32,388 bases of DNA from Devosia sp. (GTDB lineage Bacteria; Pseudomonadota; Alphaproteobacteria; Rhizobiales; Devosiaceae). Shown piece by piece: positions 1-9,793 of the stretch. Numbering within the stretch: position 1 is the first letter of the stretch; each line of letters opens with the position of its first letter. The stretch is from NCBI GenBank assembly GCA_028290225.1, contig JAQGKH010000051.1:1-32388 (forward strand). The letters are read 5' to 3'. The notes beneath the pieces were generated by a model, which did not search any database, was not told the DNA's origin, and saw nothing but the letters and a program-made list of their open reading frames with translations. The position numbers and the translations under genes are program-made.

Positions 1-944
1 TGTACGAGGCCGCCGAACAAGGGGGCTGGGACGGATGGGACGAAGGGCGGGGCGTGGCCATCGGTTACCGGCTGGCGCAAACGCTTGGGGTGACCCTGGG
101 CGATCAGGTCACCATCATCAATCCGGATGGCGCCATGACTCCATTCGGCAGCACGCCACAGATCAGATCCTATCCGGTCAGCGTCATTTTTGACCTGGGC
201 ATGGTCGAATTCGATTCCCTGTTCATGTACATGCCGCTCGAGCCGGCGCAGGACTACTTCAAGCTGGTCGAGGAAGTGCTGAAGCCCGGTCAGCCGCCGC
301 TTGGCCCCATGGCGACCGACGAGGAGATCGATGCTGCCTATGAGCGCATTCCTCGCGCCACTGCGGCCGAGATCTTCATCGACGATCCCGACAACATCAC
401 GGTGATGCGCGAGCGGCTCGGGGCCAATCCGGCTGGCCGTCCCATGGTGCTCACCGATTGGCAACAGCGTAACGAGACGTTCTTCTCCGCCCTGCAGGTG
501 GAGCGGGTGGTGATGTTCACGATTTTGTCGATGATCATCGTCGTTGCTGCGTTCAACATAATTTCCAGCCTTGTCATGCTGGTAAAGGACAAGAGCGCCG
601 ATATCGCGGTGCTCCGCACCATGGGAGCGACGCGTGGTGCGATCATGCGGATCTTCTCGATCACCGGCACCACTATCGGCGTGATCGGCACGCTGGCGGG
701 TACCGTCTTGGGCCTGATCATTGCGGCTAATGCCGAAACGCTGCGGGCTTTCATCTCCAGCACGCTCGGGGTCGCGATCTTTCCCCCCGAGGTGTTTTTC
801 CTGTCCTCCCTGCCGTCGAAAACGGATCCGGTGGAAGTCACGGTGGTTGTTTGCCTTGCGCTTGGGCTGAGTTTCCTCGCCACGCTTTATCCCGCCTGGC
901 GGGCAGCACAGTACGATCCGGTAGAGGCGCTTCGCTATGAATAA
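1..944 (+). CDS. lolC: Lipoprotein-releasing ABC transporter permease LolC/LolE family, 5'-truncated at window edge
   Basis: Frame is open from nt 3 ([30 protein letters not shown]...), so the track start at 54 is internal. FtsX-like C-terminus ([40 protein letters not shown]). Overlaps lolD by 8 bp. Confidence 0.9.
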   Translation, partial: YEAAEQGGWDGWDEGRGVAIGYRLAQTLGVTLGDQVTIINPDGAMTPFGSTPQIRSYPVSVIFDLGMVEFDSLFMYMPLEPAQDYFKLVEEVLKPGQPPLGPMATDEEIDAAYERIPRATAAEIFIDDPDNITVMRERLGANPAGRPMVLTDWQQRNETFFSALQVERVVMFTILSMIIVVAAFNIISSLVMLVKDKSADIAVLRTMGATRGAIMRIFSITGTTIGVIGTLAGTVLGLIIAANAETLRAFISSTLGVAIFPPEVFFLSSLPSKTDPVEVTVVVCLALGLSFLATLYPAWRAAQYDPVEALRYE

Positions 945-1623
945 GCCACACCTGATCCTGACCAATGTGCATCGTCACTACGGGCAGGGCGATGCCACTG
1001 TGCGCGTGCTGGAGGCTGCCAACCTGACTGTCGAGAGCGGCGAACTGGTGGCTTTGGTGGCGCCTTCGGGCGCCGGCAAATCCACCTTGCTGCACCTTTC
1101 GGGACTGCTCGAGTCGCCGCAAGGCGGCGAGGTGGAAATCACGGGCATTCCGACGAGCAAGCTGGGTGATCGCGGCCGCACCCAGCTGCGTCGCTCCACC
1201 GTTGGCTATGTGTACCAGTTCCACCATCTGCTGCCGGAGTTCACTGCCTTGGAGAACGTCTCCATGCCGCAACTCATTGCCGGTCGGACGAGCGCGGAAG
1301 CGGAAGCGCGGTCGCTGGAATTGCTGGACTTGCTGGGGATTAAGCCCCGGGCGAGGCACCGTCCGGCCGAACTCTCGGGCGGCGAGCAGCAGCGGGTGGC
1401 CATTGCGCGAGCCGCTGCCAACCGGCCCAAGGTGATCCTGGCCGATGAGCCCACGGGCAATCTGGATCCTGACACCAGCAACCTGGTGTTCGAGGCGCTG
1501 CGCGCGCTGATCAAGAACGAGGGCGCGGCTGCCTTGATTGCTACCCACAACCACGATCTGGCCCGTCGGGCCGATCGCATCGTGACGCTGCGCGGTGGCT
1601 TGGTGGTCGAGCACACCCTTTAG
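937..1623 (+). CDS. lolD: Lipoprotein-releasing ABC transporter ATP-binding protein LolD
   Basis: Walker A (APSGAGKST), signature [14 protein letters not shown], Walker [13 protein letters not shown]; overlaps the upstream permease. Confidence 0.93.
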   Translation: MNKPHLILTNVHRHYGQGDATVRVLEAANLTVESGELVALVAPSGAGKSTLLHLSGLLESPQGGEVEITGIPTSKLGDRGRTQLRRSTVGYVYQFHHLLPEFTALENVSMPQLIAGRTSAEAEARSLELLDLLGIKPRARHRPAELSGGEQQRVAIARAAANRPKVILADEPTGNLDPDTSNLVFEALRALIKNEGAAALIATHNHDLARRADRIVTLRGGLVVEHTL

Positions 1624-1682
1624 GTTCGCCGCACAAAGCCGTGCGATCACTGGCGATCAGCGCATGTTGGCTCGTTCCCCCT

Positions 1683-1737
1683 GCGCTGACCTCGTGTCCG
1701 AACCCAAAGCTCAGACCTGCTGACACGGGGTCAGCGC
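1683..1737. repeat. Long inverted repeat / stem-loop between lolD and the small ORF
   Basis: GCGCTGACCTCGTGTC (1683-1698) pairs with GACACGGGGTCAGCGC (1722-1737): 16 bp with one T.G wobble, 23-nt loop. Confidence 0.7.
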
Positions 1738-1864
1738 TGCCGTGCCCAGAAGCAGCTGAGTGGCGCCCGACTTCCCATCCTCGGCACGATGCGGGTTGAG
1801 CGCCTTTGCCAACCATTAATGCTTCACTAACCACAGGACGTCTGTCCCCGCTTTCCCCGCTGCT

Positions 1865-1893
1865 TTGACTCGACAAGAACAAAACAAGAACAT
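1865..1893 (+). promoter_or_regulatory. Putative sigma70-type promoter overlapped by a LexA box
   Basis: TTGACT (1865-1870), 17-nt spacer, GAACAT (1888-1893, weak -10); the GAAC-N7-GAAC motif lies in the spacer and -10. Confidence 0.5.
1877..1891 (+). promoter_or_regulatory. LexA (SOS) box, alphaproteobacterial type GAAC-N7-GAAC
   Basis: GAAC AAAACAA GAAC, exact match to the known alphaproteobacterial SOS direct-repeat motif (GTTCN7GTTC on the other strand). Confidence 0.8.
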
Positions 1894-1924
1894 AGAAGAG
1901 GGGCACCACAGAGGAGACTTCGAC

Positions 1925-2023
1925 ATGCTCACTTTCATCAAGGACTTGGCTGCGTTCGTCACGCTTGGCGCATTCACGATCGGCTCGCTCACCTGGATGG
2001 ATATCGTCACCCGACTCGTGTGA
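1925..2023 (+). CDS. Small ORF, 32-aa predicted single-pass membrane peptide (MLTFIKDLAAFVTLGAFTIGSLTWMDIVTRLV)
   Basis: ATG with GAGGAG 8 nt upstream, TGA stop, hydrophobic central segment, LexA box ~34 bp upstream. Below the length cutoff of the supplied track. Confidence 0.6.
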   Translation: MLTFIKDLAAFVTLGAFTIGSLTWMDIVTRLV

Positions 2024-2100
2024 CTCTAGTTGTGGATTGCGCTAGCCAAAGGTTCCGGCGCTGCCTGCAGGCTGTCACAAAGGCGGCCTAGGAGTTGAGC

Positions 2101-5100
2101 ATGAGCGGTCTCGGTTTTATTCACCTTCACGTCCATTCTGCCTTCTCGCTCCTGGAAGGGGCGCTGCAGCTCGAAACGATTCTCAAGCTTGCCAAGGAGG
2201 ATCATCAGCCCGCGCTTGGCATTGCCGACACCGGCAATCTCTTCGGCGCGCTGGAATTCTCGGAGAAGGCCAGCAAGAAGGGCATGCAGCCGCTGATCGG
2301 CGTCGAACTGCCCATCGATTTTGCCGCCGCTGAAGAGCGGATCAGCGAGCGTGGTCATATCGCCTGGGCGGGCAAGTCGAGCGTGGTGCTGATGGCAACC
2401 AGCGAGACGGGTTTTGCCAATCTCTCTCGGCTGGTGTCGCGCGCTTATCTGGAAGGAGAGGGCGGCAGCGCCAGTGCGCGGCTGGATTGGCTCAGCCGCG
2501 AGGGGCTTGAGGGTGTTATCTGCCTGTCTGGCGGGCCGGAAGGGGCGATCGACATGCCCTTCGCGCTGGGTCAGGACATCAACGCGTCGGCCCGCCTCGA
2601 TCGGCTTTCCAACCTTTTTGGCGACCGATTTTATATCGAACTGCAGCGCCATGGCCGGCCAGTGGAAGGTTCGGTTGAGCCGCGGCTCATCGATTATGCC
2701 TATCGGCATGGTATTCCGCTGGTGGCAACCAACGAGCCGTTCTTCAAATCCGCCAAGGAATTCGAGGCGCATGACGCGCTGCTGGCCATTGCCGGAAGCA
2801 CCGTGTTGGCGCAGACCGAGCGCCGCAAGCTCAACGACCAGTACTACTTCAAGACCCGGGCGGAGATGGTCGAGCTGTTCGCCGATCTGCCCGAGGCGCT
2901 GGAGTCGACCATCGAGATCGCCAGGCGCGTGGCCTACCGGCCACGCACCCGCGGACCGATCTTGCCGAAATTCGCAGCCGCGCCCGAGCTGACCGACGAT
3001 GAGGCGGTGGCCGCTGAAGCGGCCGCGCTTCGTGCGATGGCGGAGGAGGGGCTGGATCGGCGCATAGCGACGGTCGGTATTGCCCCGGGCAAGACTGAAG
3101 CCGACTACCGCCAGCGGCTTGAATTCGAGCTGGATATCATCCAGCGCATGAAGTTTCCCGGCTACTTCCTCATCGTGGCGGACTTCATCCGCTGGTCCAA
3201 GGCTCAAGACATTCCGGTGGGGCCGGGCCGCGGCTCGGGCGCGGGCTCGCTCGTCGCCTATGCGACCACGATCACCGATCTCGATCCGCTCCGCTACAAT
3301 CTCCTGTTCGAGCGCTTCCTCAATCCCGAGCGCGTGTCGATGCCCGACTTCGACATCGACTTCTGCCAGGACCGGCGCGAGGAGGTGATCCAGTACGTCC
3401 AGCGCAAATACGGCTCCGAGCAGGTGGCGCAGATCATCACCTTCGGAACGCTGCAGGCGCGCGCCGTGCTGCGCGATGTCGGTCGCGTCCTCCAGATGCC
3501 CTATGGGCAGGTTGACCGGATCTGCAAGCTGGTGCCGGCCAATCCGGCCGATCCCTGGTCGATCGAGCGCACCATGAACGAGGTGCCGCAATTCCGGATG
3601 ATGGCCGAGGACGACGAGACCGTGGGCGAGCTCGTTGCCATCGCCAAAAATCTGGAAGGCCTGTTCCGGCACGCGTCGACCCACGCGGCGGGCATCGTCA
3701 TCGGCGATCGCCCGCTGCAGGAACTGGTGCCGCTATACCGCGATCCTCGCTCGGACATGCCGGTCACGCAATACAATCTGAAATGGGTCGAGCCGGCCGG
3801 GCTGGTGAAATTCGACTTCCTCGGCCTCAAGACCCTGACGACGATCCAATACGCCGTGCAGATGGTCAACCAGGATGGCGGGAGCTTCCGCATCGAGGAC
3901 ATCTCGATCGATGATCCCAAGACCTACAAGCTCTACCAGGTGGGCGACACCTTTGGCGTTTTCCAGGTGGAAAGCCCCGGCATGCGGCGGGCCCTCGTGG
4001 ATCTCAAGCCCGACCGCTTCGAGGACGTCATCGCTCTGGTGGCGCTGTATCGCCCGGGGCCGATGGACAATATCCCGCTGTTTTGCGACCGCAAGCATGG
4101 TCGCGAAGAGGTGGAATATCCCCACGACGCGCTGCGCACGGTGCTGGACGAAACCTACGGCATCATCGTTTATCAGGAGCAGGTGATGCAGATCGCCCAG
4201 CTGCTGTCGGGCTATTCGCTGGGTGAAGCGGATATGCTGCGCCGCGCGATGGGCAAGAAGATCAAGGCGGAAATGGACGCGCAGCGCGAGCGCTTCGCGG
4301 AAGGTGCGGAACGGTTCGGGCTGACTACGAAGCTGGCCGACACGATCTTCGATCTATTGGCCAAATTCGCCAATTACGGCTTCAACAAGAGCCATGCCGC
4401 GACCTACGCGCTCGTGTCGTATCAGACGGCATACCTCAAGGCCCACCATCCCCATGAGTTCTTCGCCGCATCCATGACGCTCGACATGGGCAACACGGAC
4501 AAGCTGTCCGATTTCCGGCGCGAGGCGGGCAAGAAAGGCATCGAAATCGTGCCGCCCTGCGTGAACAAGTCCGAGGTGGTGTTTTCGGTCAAGGAGCGCA
4601 AAGTGTACTACGGACTTTGCGCGGTGAAGGGCGTCGGGCGCCAAGTGGCCGAGCATATCGTCGAGGCGCGTGGCGCCACGCCGTTCAAGGATTTGGGCGA
4701 TTTTGCCCGGCGTGTCGATCCCCGCATCCTCAACAAGCGTACCCTTGAAACCCTCGTCAATGCCGGCGCCTTCGATGCGTTGGTTCCCCGGCGCGAACAG
4801 GCCTTTGCTGCCATCGACGCAGTGATGGGCACCGCCCAGGCGCTGACATCGGAGCGCTCCGAGGGGCAGTGGAACATGTTCGATACCGGCGAGGCGGAAG
4901 CCTTCAAGCTTCCTGCCGGCGTGCCGGCCTGGTCCACCACCGAGCGGGCCGATCGCGAACTTTCCGCCATTGGCTTTCACCTTTCGGCGCATCCGCTCGA
5001 TGCTTATGCCGATCTGTTTGAAAAGCTGCGCGTGCAGCGCTGGGGCGATTTCGAGCGTGCCGTCAAGGATGGTGCTTCGGCCGGGCGCCTCGCCGGAACT

Positions 5101-5556
5101 ATCGCCGGGCGCCAGGATCGGCGCACCCGCAAGGGTACGCCGATGATGATCCTGACCCTTTCGGACCAGAGCGGCACCTTTGAGTGCATCGCCTTTTCCG
5201 AACAGATCAACGAGTTCGGCAGTTTGCTGCAGCCGGGCAGGTCGGTGATCTTGCAGGTGGGTGCCGACGAGCGCGCCGATGGCGTGAGCCTGCGGCTGCT
5301 TTCCGCCGAAGCGATCGAAGGCGTCGCCGACAAGGTCGATCGCCGCCTCACCGTATTTGCGGCCGATGCCAAATGCCTGGGTCCGATCAGTGCGCAGCTC
5401 AAGCGAGGGGGGGAGGGGGCCGTGAACTTTGTCGTGATCCGGAATGGCGGAGAACGCGAATACGAGATCGAGCTACCCGGCCAGTATCGCCTTACGGCGG
5501 AAATTGCCGGCGGCATCAAGGCGCTCGATGGCGTCACCGATGTGAGGCTGCACTAG
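2101..5556 (+). CDS. dnaE: DNA polymerase III subunit alpha
   Basis: N-terminal PHP domain (FIHLHVHSAFSLLEGAL), GPGRGSGAGSLVAYA, PDFDIDFCQDRR, C-terminal OB region. Start placed at the 2101 ATG (AGGAG at 2090-2094) rather than TTG 2095. Confidence 0.97.
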   Translation: MSGLGFIHLHVHSAFSLLEGALQLETILKLAKEDHQPALGIADTGNLFGALEFSEKASKKGMQPLIGVELPIDFAAAEERISERGHIAWAGKSSVVLMATSETGFANLSRLVSRAYLEGEGGSASARLDWLSREGLEGVICLSGGPEGAIDMPFALGQDINASARLDRLSNLFGDRFYIELQRHGRPVEGSVEPRLIDYAYRHGIPLVATNEPFFKSAKEFEAHDALLAIAGSTVLAQTERRKLNDQYYFKTRAEMVELFADLPEALESTIEIARRVAYRPRTRGPILPKFAAAPELTDDEAVAAEAAALRAMAEEGLDRRIATVGIAPGKTEADYRQRLEFELDIIQRMKFPGYFLIVADFIRWSKAQDIPVGPGRGSGAGSLVAYATTITDLDPLRYNLLFERFLNPERVSMPDFDIDFCQDRREEVIQYVQRKYGSEQVAQIITFGTLQARAVLRDVGRVLQMPYGQVDRICKLVPANPADPWSIERTMNEVPQFRMMAEDDETVGELVAIAKNLEGLFRHASTHAAGIVIGDRPLQELVPLYRDPRSDMPVTQYNLKWVEPAGLVKFDFLGLKTLTTIQYAVQMVNQDGGSFRIEDISIDDPKTYKLYQVGDTFGVFQVESPGMRRALVDLKPDRFEDVIALVALYRPGPMDNIPLFCDRKHGREEVEYPHDALRTVLDETYGIIVYQEQVMQIAQLLSGYSLGEADMLRRAMGKKIKAEMDAQRERFAEGAERFGLTTKLADTIFDLLAKFANYGFNKSHAATYALVSYQTAYLKAHHPHEFFAASMTLDMGNTDKLSDFRREAGKKGIEIVPPCVNKSEVVFSVKERKVYYGLCAVKGVGRQVAEHIVEARGATPFKDLGDFARRVDPRILNKRTLETLVNAGAFDALVPRREQAFAAIDAVMGTAQALTSERSEGQWNMFDTGEAEAFKLPAGVPAWSTTERADRELSAIGFHLSAHPLDAYADLFEKLRVQRWGDFERAVKDGASAGRLAGTIAGRQDRRTRKGTPMMILTLSDQSGTFECIAFSEQINEFGSLLQPGRSVILQVGADERADGVSLRLLSAEAIEGVADKVDRRLTVFAADAKCLGPISAQLKRGGEGAVNFVVIRNGGEREYEIELPGQYRLTAEIAGGIKALDGVTDVRLH

Positions 5557-5660
5557 CCGCGATCCGGGCAGCGCGCCACTGGCGCTTGCCTTTGGGGCCG
5601 GTCTCCCCTATATCCGCGCATGCGCCAGACTTTGGTCGGCGCGATTTCACACACGAGGCC

Positions 5661-5706
5661 GGCTTCTCCTGAGGGGGAGCCATCCGGTGGCGGGGTAGCC
5701 CGCCGC
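5661..5706 (+). promoter_or_regulatory. Tandem hairpins in rpsB 5' leader
   Basis: GGCTTCTCC-TGA-GGGGGAGCC (5661-5681) followed by GGCGGG-GTAG-CCCGCC (5689-5704), ~45 nt upstream of the rpsB start. Confidence 0.5.
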
Positions 5707-5750
5707 ATGATCTCGTGGCGGCATCAACCGGTAAACAAGGAGCAGCCATC

Positions 5751-6521
5751 ATGGCTTTGCCCGATTTCTCCATGCGCCAATTGCTTGAAGCAGGCGTGCA
5801 TTTCGGCCACCAGAAGCACCGCTGGAACCCCAAGATGGAGCGCTTCATCTTTGGTGTTCGCAACGACATCCACATTCTCGACCTGAGCCAGACCGTGCCG
5901 GCGCTCAGCCGCGCCTTGCAGCTGATCAGCGACACCGTGGCCGATGGCGGTCGCGTTCTGTTCGTGGGCACCAAGCGCCAGGCCGCTCCGCTGGTGGCGG
6001 ATGCCGCCAAGCAATCGGCCCAGTATTATGTCAATTCCCGGTGGCTGGGCGGCACGCTGACCAACTGGCAGACCATTTCCAACTCGATTTCGCGTTTGCG
6101 CCAGTTGGAAGCGATGGGTGAGGATGAACTCGCCCTGCGCACCAAGAAAGAGCGTCTGATGATGTCGCGCGAGCGGGAGCGCCTGGAGCGCGACCTGGGC
6201 GGCATCAAGGATATGGGCAACGTTCCAAGCCTCTTGTTCGTGATCGACACCAACAAGGAAGCCAACGCCATCAAGGAAGCTCGTCGTCTGGGCATTCCGG
6301 TGATCGCGATCGTCGACACCAACAGTGATCCCGACACCGTGGATTTTCCGATCCCGGGCAATGACGACGCCAGCCGCGCTCTCGAACTCTATGTTTCGCT
6401 GGTTTCCAAGGCTGCCATCGACGGCATCGGCCGCTCCTCGAGCGCTCTTGGCGCCGATCTCGGCGCAGCCGACCAGGCGCCGGTTGAAGATCTCCCCGAA
6501 GAGACTGCCGCCGCTCAATAA
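5751..6521 (+). CDS. rpsB: 30S ribosomal protein S2
   Basis: [40 protein letters not shown] 5751 preferred over track start 5715. Confidence 0.97.
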   Translation: MALPDFSMRQLLEAGVHFGHQKHRWNPKMERFIFGVRNDIHILDLSQTVPALSRALQLISDTVADGGRVLFVGTKRQAAPLVADAAKQSAQYYVNSRWLGGTLTNWQTISNSISRLRQLEAMGEDELALRTKKERLMMSRERERLERDLGGIKDMGNVPSLLFVIDTNKEANAIKEARRLGIPVIAIVDTNSDPDTVDFPIPGNDDASRALELYVSLVSKAAIDGIGRSSSALGADLGAADQAPVEDLPEETAAAQ

Positions 6522-6577
6522 TCCAGCGTGCTGGATTTCATCTTGAACCAAACAACGCGGCCTCCTTGTGAGGCCGC
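6520..6577 (+). promoter_or_regulatory. Two hairpins between rpsB and tsf
   Basis: AATCCAG-CGTG-CTGGATT (6520-6537) and GCGGCCTC-CTTGT-GAGGCCGC (6557-6577); no U-tract. Confidence 0.55.
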
Positions 6578-6592
6578 CCAGAGGTGAACCCT

Positions 6593-7540
6593 ATGGAAAT
6601 CACTGCAGGCATGGTCAAGCAGCTCCGCGAAGCGACCGGCGTGGGCATGATGGACTGTAAGAAGGCCTTGGCCGAAACCAATGGCGACATGGAAGCGGCG
6701 GTGGATTGGCTGCGTACCCGTGGCCTGGCCAAGGCGGCCAAGAAGGCTGACCGCGTAGCCGCTGAAGGCCTGGTGGGTGTTGCGACCAGTGGCAACAAGG
6801 CTGCCGTGGTCGAGGTCAATTCCGAAACCGACTTCGTGGCTCGCAACGAGCAGTTTCAGGCCATTGTCGGCAATGTCGCCAAGCTGGCGCTCGATGCCGA
6901 TGGTGATGTGGTCAAGCTGGGCGGAATGCCGTTCCCCGGCTCGGGTCACTCGGTTTCCGCTGAACTGACCGAGGCTATCACCAAAATCGGTGAGAACATG
7001 AACCTGCGCCGCACCGAGACCCTGTCGGTTACCGACGGCGTCGTGGAAAGCTATGTGCACTCGGCGGTCAAGCCGGGCATGGGCAAGATCGGCATCCTGG
7101 TCGGCCTTGAGTCCACCGGCGACAAGGCTGCCTTGTCGACGCTGGGCAAGCAGCTGGCGATGCATATTGCCGCGACCAATCCACTTTCCATTTCGCCCGA
7201 CGATCTGGATCAAACTGTGGTTGCCCGCGAACGCACGATCTTTGCAGAGCAGGCCCGCGAAAGCGGCAAGCCGGCTGACATCATCGACAAGATGGTGGAA
7301 GGCCGTGTGCGCAAGTACTACGAGGAAGTGACGCTGCTGGCGCAGACCTTCGTGATCGATGGCGAGACCAAAGTCGGCGACGCCATCAAGAACGCGGAAA
7401 AGGCCGTCGGCGCGCCGATCAAGCTGACCAAGTTCATCCGCTACGCCCTGGGCGAAGGCATTGAAAAGGCCGAGACCGACTTCGCGGCTGAAGTTGCGGC
7501 GACTGCCGGCATCAAAAAAGACGAGCAGCCGGCCCAGTAA
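6593..7540 (+). CDS. tsf: Elongation factor Ts
   Basis: [52 protein letters not shown]; start at ATG 6593. Confidence 0.97.
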   Translation: MEITAGMVKQLREATGVGMMDCKKALAETNGDMEAAVDWLRTRGLAKAAKKADRVAAEGLVGVATSGNKAAVVEVNSETDFVARNEQFQAIVGNVAKLALDADGDVVKLGGMPFPGSGHSVSAELTEAITKIGENMNLRRTETLSVTDGVVESYVHSAVKPGMGKIGILVGLESTGDKAALSTLGKQLAMHIAATNPLSISPDDLDQTVVARERTIFAEQARESGKPADIIDKMVEGRVRKYYEEVTLLAQTFVIDGETKVGDAIKNAEKAVGAPIKLTKFIRYALGEGIEKAETDFAAEVAATAGIKKDEQPAQ

Positions 7541-7607
7541 GGGCTGGGCAGGTGGGCTTGCGGGCTCACCTGCTGCTTTGGCGTTGTGCCGGGTTTTGGC
7601 ACAACGC
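7532..7607 (+). promoter_or_regulatory. Hairpin cluster between tsf and pyrH
   Basis: GCCCAG/CTGGGC around the tsf stop codon, GCAGGTG/CACCTGC (7548-7573), GCGTTGTGCC-GGGTTTT-GGCACAACGC (7581-7607, perfect 10-bp stem). Confidence 0.55.
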
Positions 7608-7708
7608 GCATATCTGCGCCGCCAGCGCTTTCCTGCCCGGCATGGCTGTGCCATAGGGTGGCGTGCCGCCTTTGCGGCTGAATCATTTTCTCGAAGAAGG
7701 AATTGCCG

Positions 7709-8425
7709 ATGACCGGCTTCAAGCGCATTTTGCTCAAGGTCTCGGGCGAAGTGTTAGCCGGCGATCAGTCCTTTGGGATCGAGCCCGAGTTTCTCCATTC
7801 GGTCGCCAGCCAGATTGCCGACGCGGCCAAGGCCGGCACCGAGATTGCCATAGTGATCGGGGCGGGCAATATCTTCCGCGGCATGGCTGTGGCGGCCGAC
7901 GGCACCGACCGGGTCACGGCCGACCTCATGGGCATGCTGGGGACAGTGATCAACTCGCTGGCCCTTTCGAACGCCATTTCGCGCCAGGGCGTGAAGTCCA
8001 AGGTGTTTTCTGCGCTGACCATGCCGTCGGTGGCCGACAATTTCACCGCGCGGGCTGCCAAGGCCGCCTTGGACGAAGGCTATGTGGTTGTTTGCGCGGG
8101 CGGCACCGGCAATCCGTTCTTCACCACCGATACCGCAGCCGCACTCAAGGCGATCGAGCTCGATTGCGATGTGCTGCTCAAGGGCACCAAGGTCGATGGC
8201 GTTTATTCGGAAGACCCGATGAAGAATCCCTTGGCGACGCGCTACGATACCGTCACCTATGACGAGGTGATCAGCCGCAATCTCAAGGTAATGGATACCG
8301 CTGCCTTCGCTCTGGCACGCGACAATGCCTTGCCAATAATCGTTTACGCGCTAGACGACCAGGAAGGCCTTTCCGGCGTTTTAGCCGGTACGGCCCGCAG
8401 TACACGAGTCGGTAAGGCGAACTAG
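7709..8425 (+). CDS. pyrH: UMP kinase
   Basis: MTGFKRILLKVSGEVLAGDQSFGIEP..., IVIGAGNIFRG, GTGNPFFTTDTAA. Confidence 0.97.
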   Translation: MTGFKRILLKVSGEVLAGDQSFGIEPEFLHSVASQIADAAKAGTEIAIVIGAGNIFRGMAVAADGTDRVTADLMGMLGTVINSLALSNAISRQGVKSKVFSALTMPSVADNFTARAAKAALDEGYVVVCAGGTGNPFFTTDTAAALKAIELDCDVLLKGTKVDGVYSEDPMKNPLATRYDTVTYDEVISRNLKVMDTAAFALARDNALPIIVYALDDQEGLSGVLAGTARSTRVGKAN

Positions 8426-8443
8426 ACTATAAGGACGAACATC

Positions 8444-9001
8444 ATGGCCGCTTATTCTCTCACTGATCTCAAGAACCGGATGCAGAAGTCCATCTCTTCC
8501 TTGCGCGAGGAACTGGCCGGGCTTCGCACGGGGCGCGCCAGCGCCAGCCTGCTTGAGCCGGTTACAGTGGAAGCCTATGGTTCGCGCATGCCGCTGAACC
8601 AGGTTGCAACCGTGACTGTGCCCGAGCCGCGCATGCTCAGCGTCCAGGTCTGGGACCGCTCCATGGCGAACGCCGTGGAGAAGGCCATCCGCAACAGCGG
8701 TCTGGGTCTTAATCCGGTTGGCGAGGGCCAGGTGATCCGTGTTCCGCTTCCTGAACTCAACGAAGAGCGCCGGCGCGAATTGACCAAGGTTGCGCATAAC
8801 TATGCCGAGCAGGCGCGCGTTGCCGTGCGCCATATCCGGCGCGACGGCATGGACATCCTCAAGAAAGCTGAGAAGGACGGCGACCTGAGCCAGGACGACG
8901 TTCGCACCCAATCGGACCTGGTTCAAAAGGCCACCGATGCGGCCGTGGCGGAGATCGACAGTGTGGTCGTCGCCAAGGAACAGGAAATCATGCAGGTCTG
9001 A
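8444..9001 (+). CDS. frr: Ribosome recycling factor
   Basis: [45 protein letters not shown]. Confidence 0.97.
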   Translation: MAAYSLTDLKNRMQKSISSLREELAGLRTGRASASLLEPVTVEAYGSRMPLNQVATVTVPEPRMLSVQVWDRSMANAVEKAIRNSGLGLNPVGEGQVIRVPLPELNEERRRELTKVAHNYAEQARVAVRHIRRDGMDILKKAEKDGDLSQDDVRTQSDLVQKATDAAVAEIDSVVVAKEQEIMQV

Positions 9002-9031
9002 CGTTTTTTGCGCTGCGCCAGGAGGGCGTAG

Positions 9032-9793
9032 ATGTCCAGCGATCCCGCTATCACCGCCGAACTTGCGCCGCGTCCGCGGCTGCGCATTCCCGTGCATCTC
9101 GGGGTGATCATGGACGGCAATGGTCGCTGGGCCAAGGCACGGGGCAAGCTGCGCACCGAAGGCCATATCGAAGGTGTCAAATCCCTGCGCAACCTGGTTG
9201 AGCTGTGCATCAACTATGGCGTGGCCCATCTGACGGTGTTCAGCTTTTCTTCGGAGAACTGGAGCCGGCCCAAGGAGGAAGTGGCCTTCATCTTCAATCT
9301 GTTGCGCCGGTTCGTCGCGTCCGATCTGCAGCGCTTGATCCGCAACAATGTCCGGGTTCGGATCATCGGGGACCGCATCGGCCTCGAGCCATCGCTGGTT
9401 CGGTTGATCGACGACGTCGAAGCCAAGACGCGCGACAACACCGGTCTGGTGCTGATCGTCGCCTTCAACTATGGCGGCAAGGCCGAAATTGCCGAGGCAA
9501 CCCGCCGGATTGCCGTTGAAGTTGCTGCGGGGCGGCTGGCTCCGGACGACATCACCGAGGACACGATCGCGGCGGCGCTTTATACCGCCGGCATTCCGGA
9601 TCCCGATTTGATTATCCGCACCAGCGGCGAACAGCGCATTTCCAATTTCCTGCTGTGGCAGGCCGCTTATTCGGAATTCGTCTTTGTTGACGAGTACTGG
9701 CCCGATTTCGGGGAAGAAAGCTTCGTGAAGGTTCTTGAAGCCTTTTCACTGAGAGATCGGCGCTTCGGCGGCATTGGAAGCGCAGGTCCGTGA
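9032..9793 (+). CDS. uppS: Isoprenyl transferase (undecaprenyl diphosphate synthase)
   Basis: VIMDGNGRWAKARG; LTVFSFSSENWSRP; DLIIRTSGEQRISNFLLWQAAYSE. Confidence 0.96.
   Translation: MSSDPAITAELAPRPRLRIPVHLGVIMDGNGRWAKARGKLRTEGHIEGVKSLRNLVELCINYGVAHLTVFSFSSENWSRPKEEVAFIFNLLRRFVASDLQRLIRNNVRVRIIGDRIGLEPSLVRLIDDVEAKTRDNTGLVLIVAFNYGGKAEIAEATRRIAVEVAAGRLAPDDITEDTIAAALYTAGIPDPDLIIRTSGEQRISNFLLWQAAYSEFVFVDEYWPDFGEESFVKVLEAFSLRDRRFGGIGSAGP

Noticed and set aside
1816-1830. TTAA-N7-CTAA upstream of the SOS small ORF
   Set aside because: Imperfect CtrA-like match; too weak alone to call a site.
2026-3684. 552-aa minus-strand ORF opposite dnaE
   Set aside because: Shadow ORF from high-GC codon bias; antisense to clearly conserved DnaE and lacks recognisable motifs.
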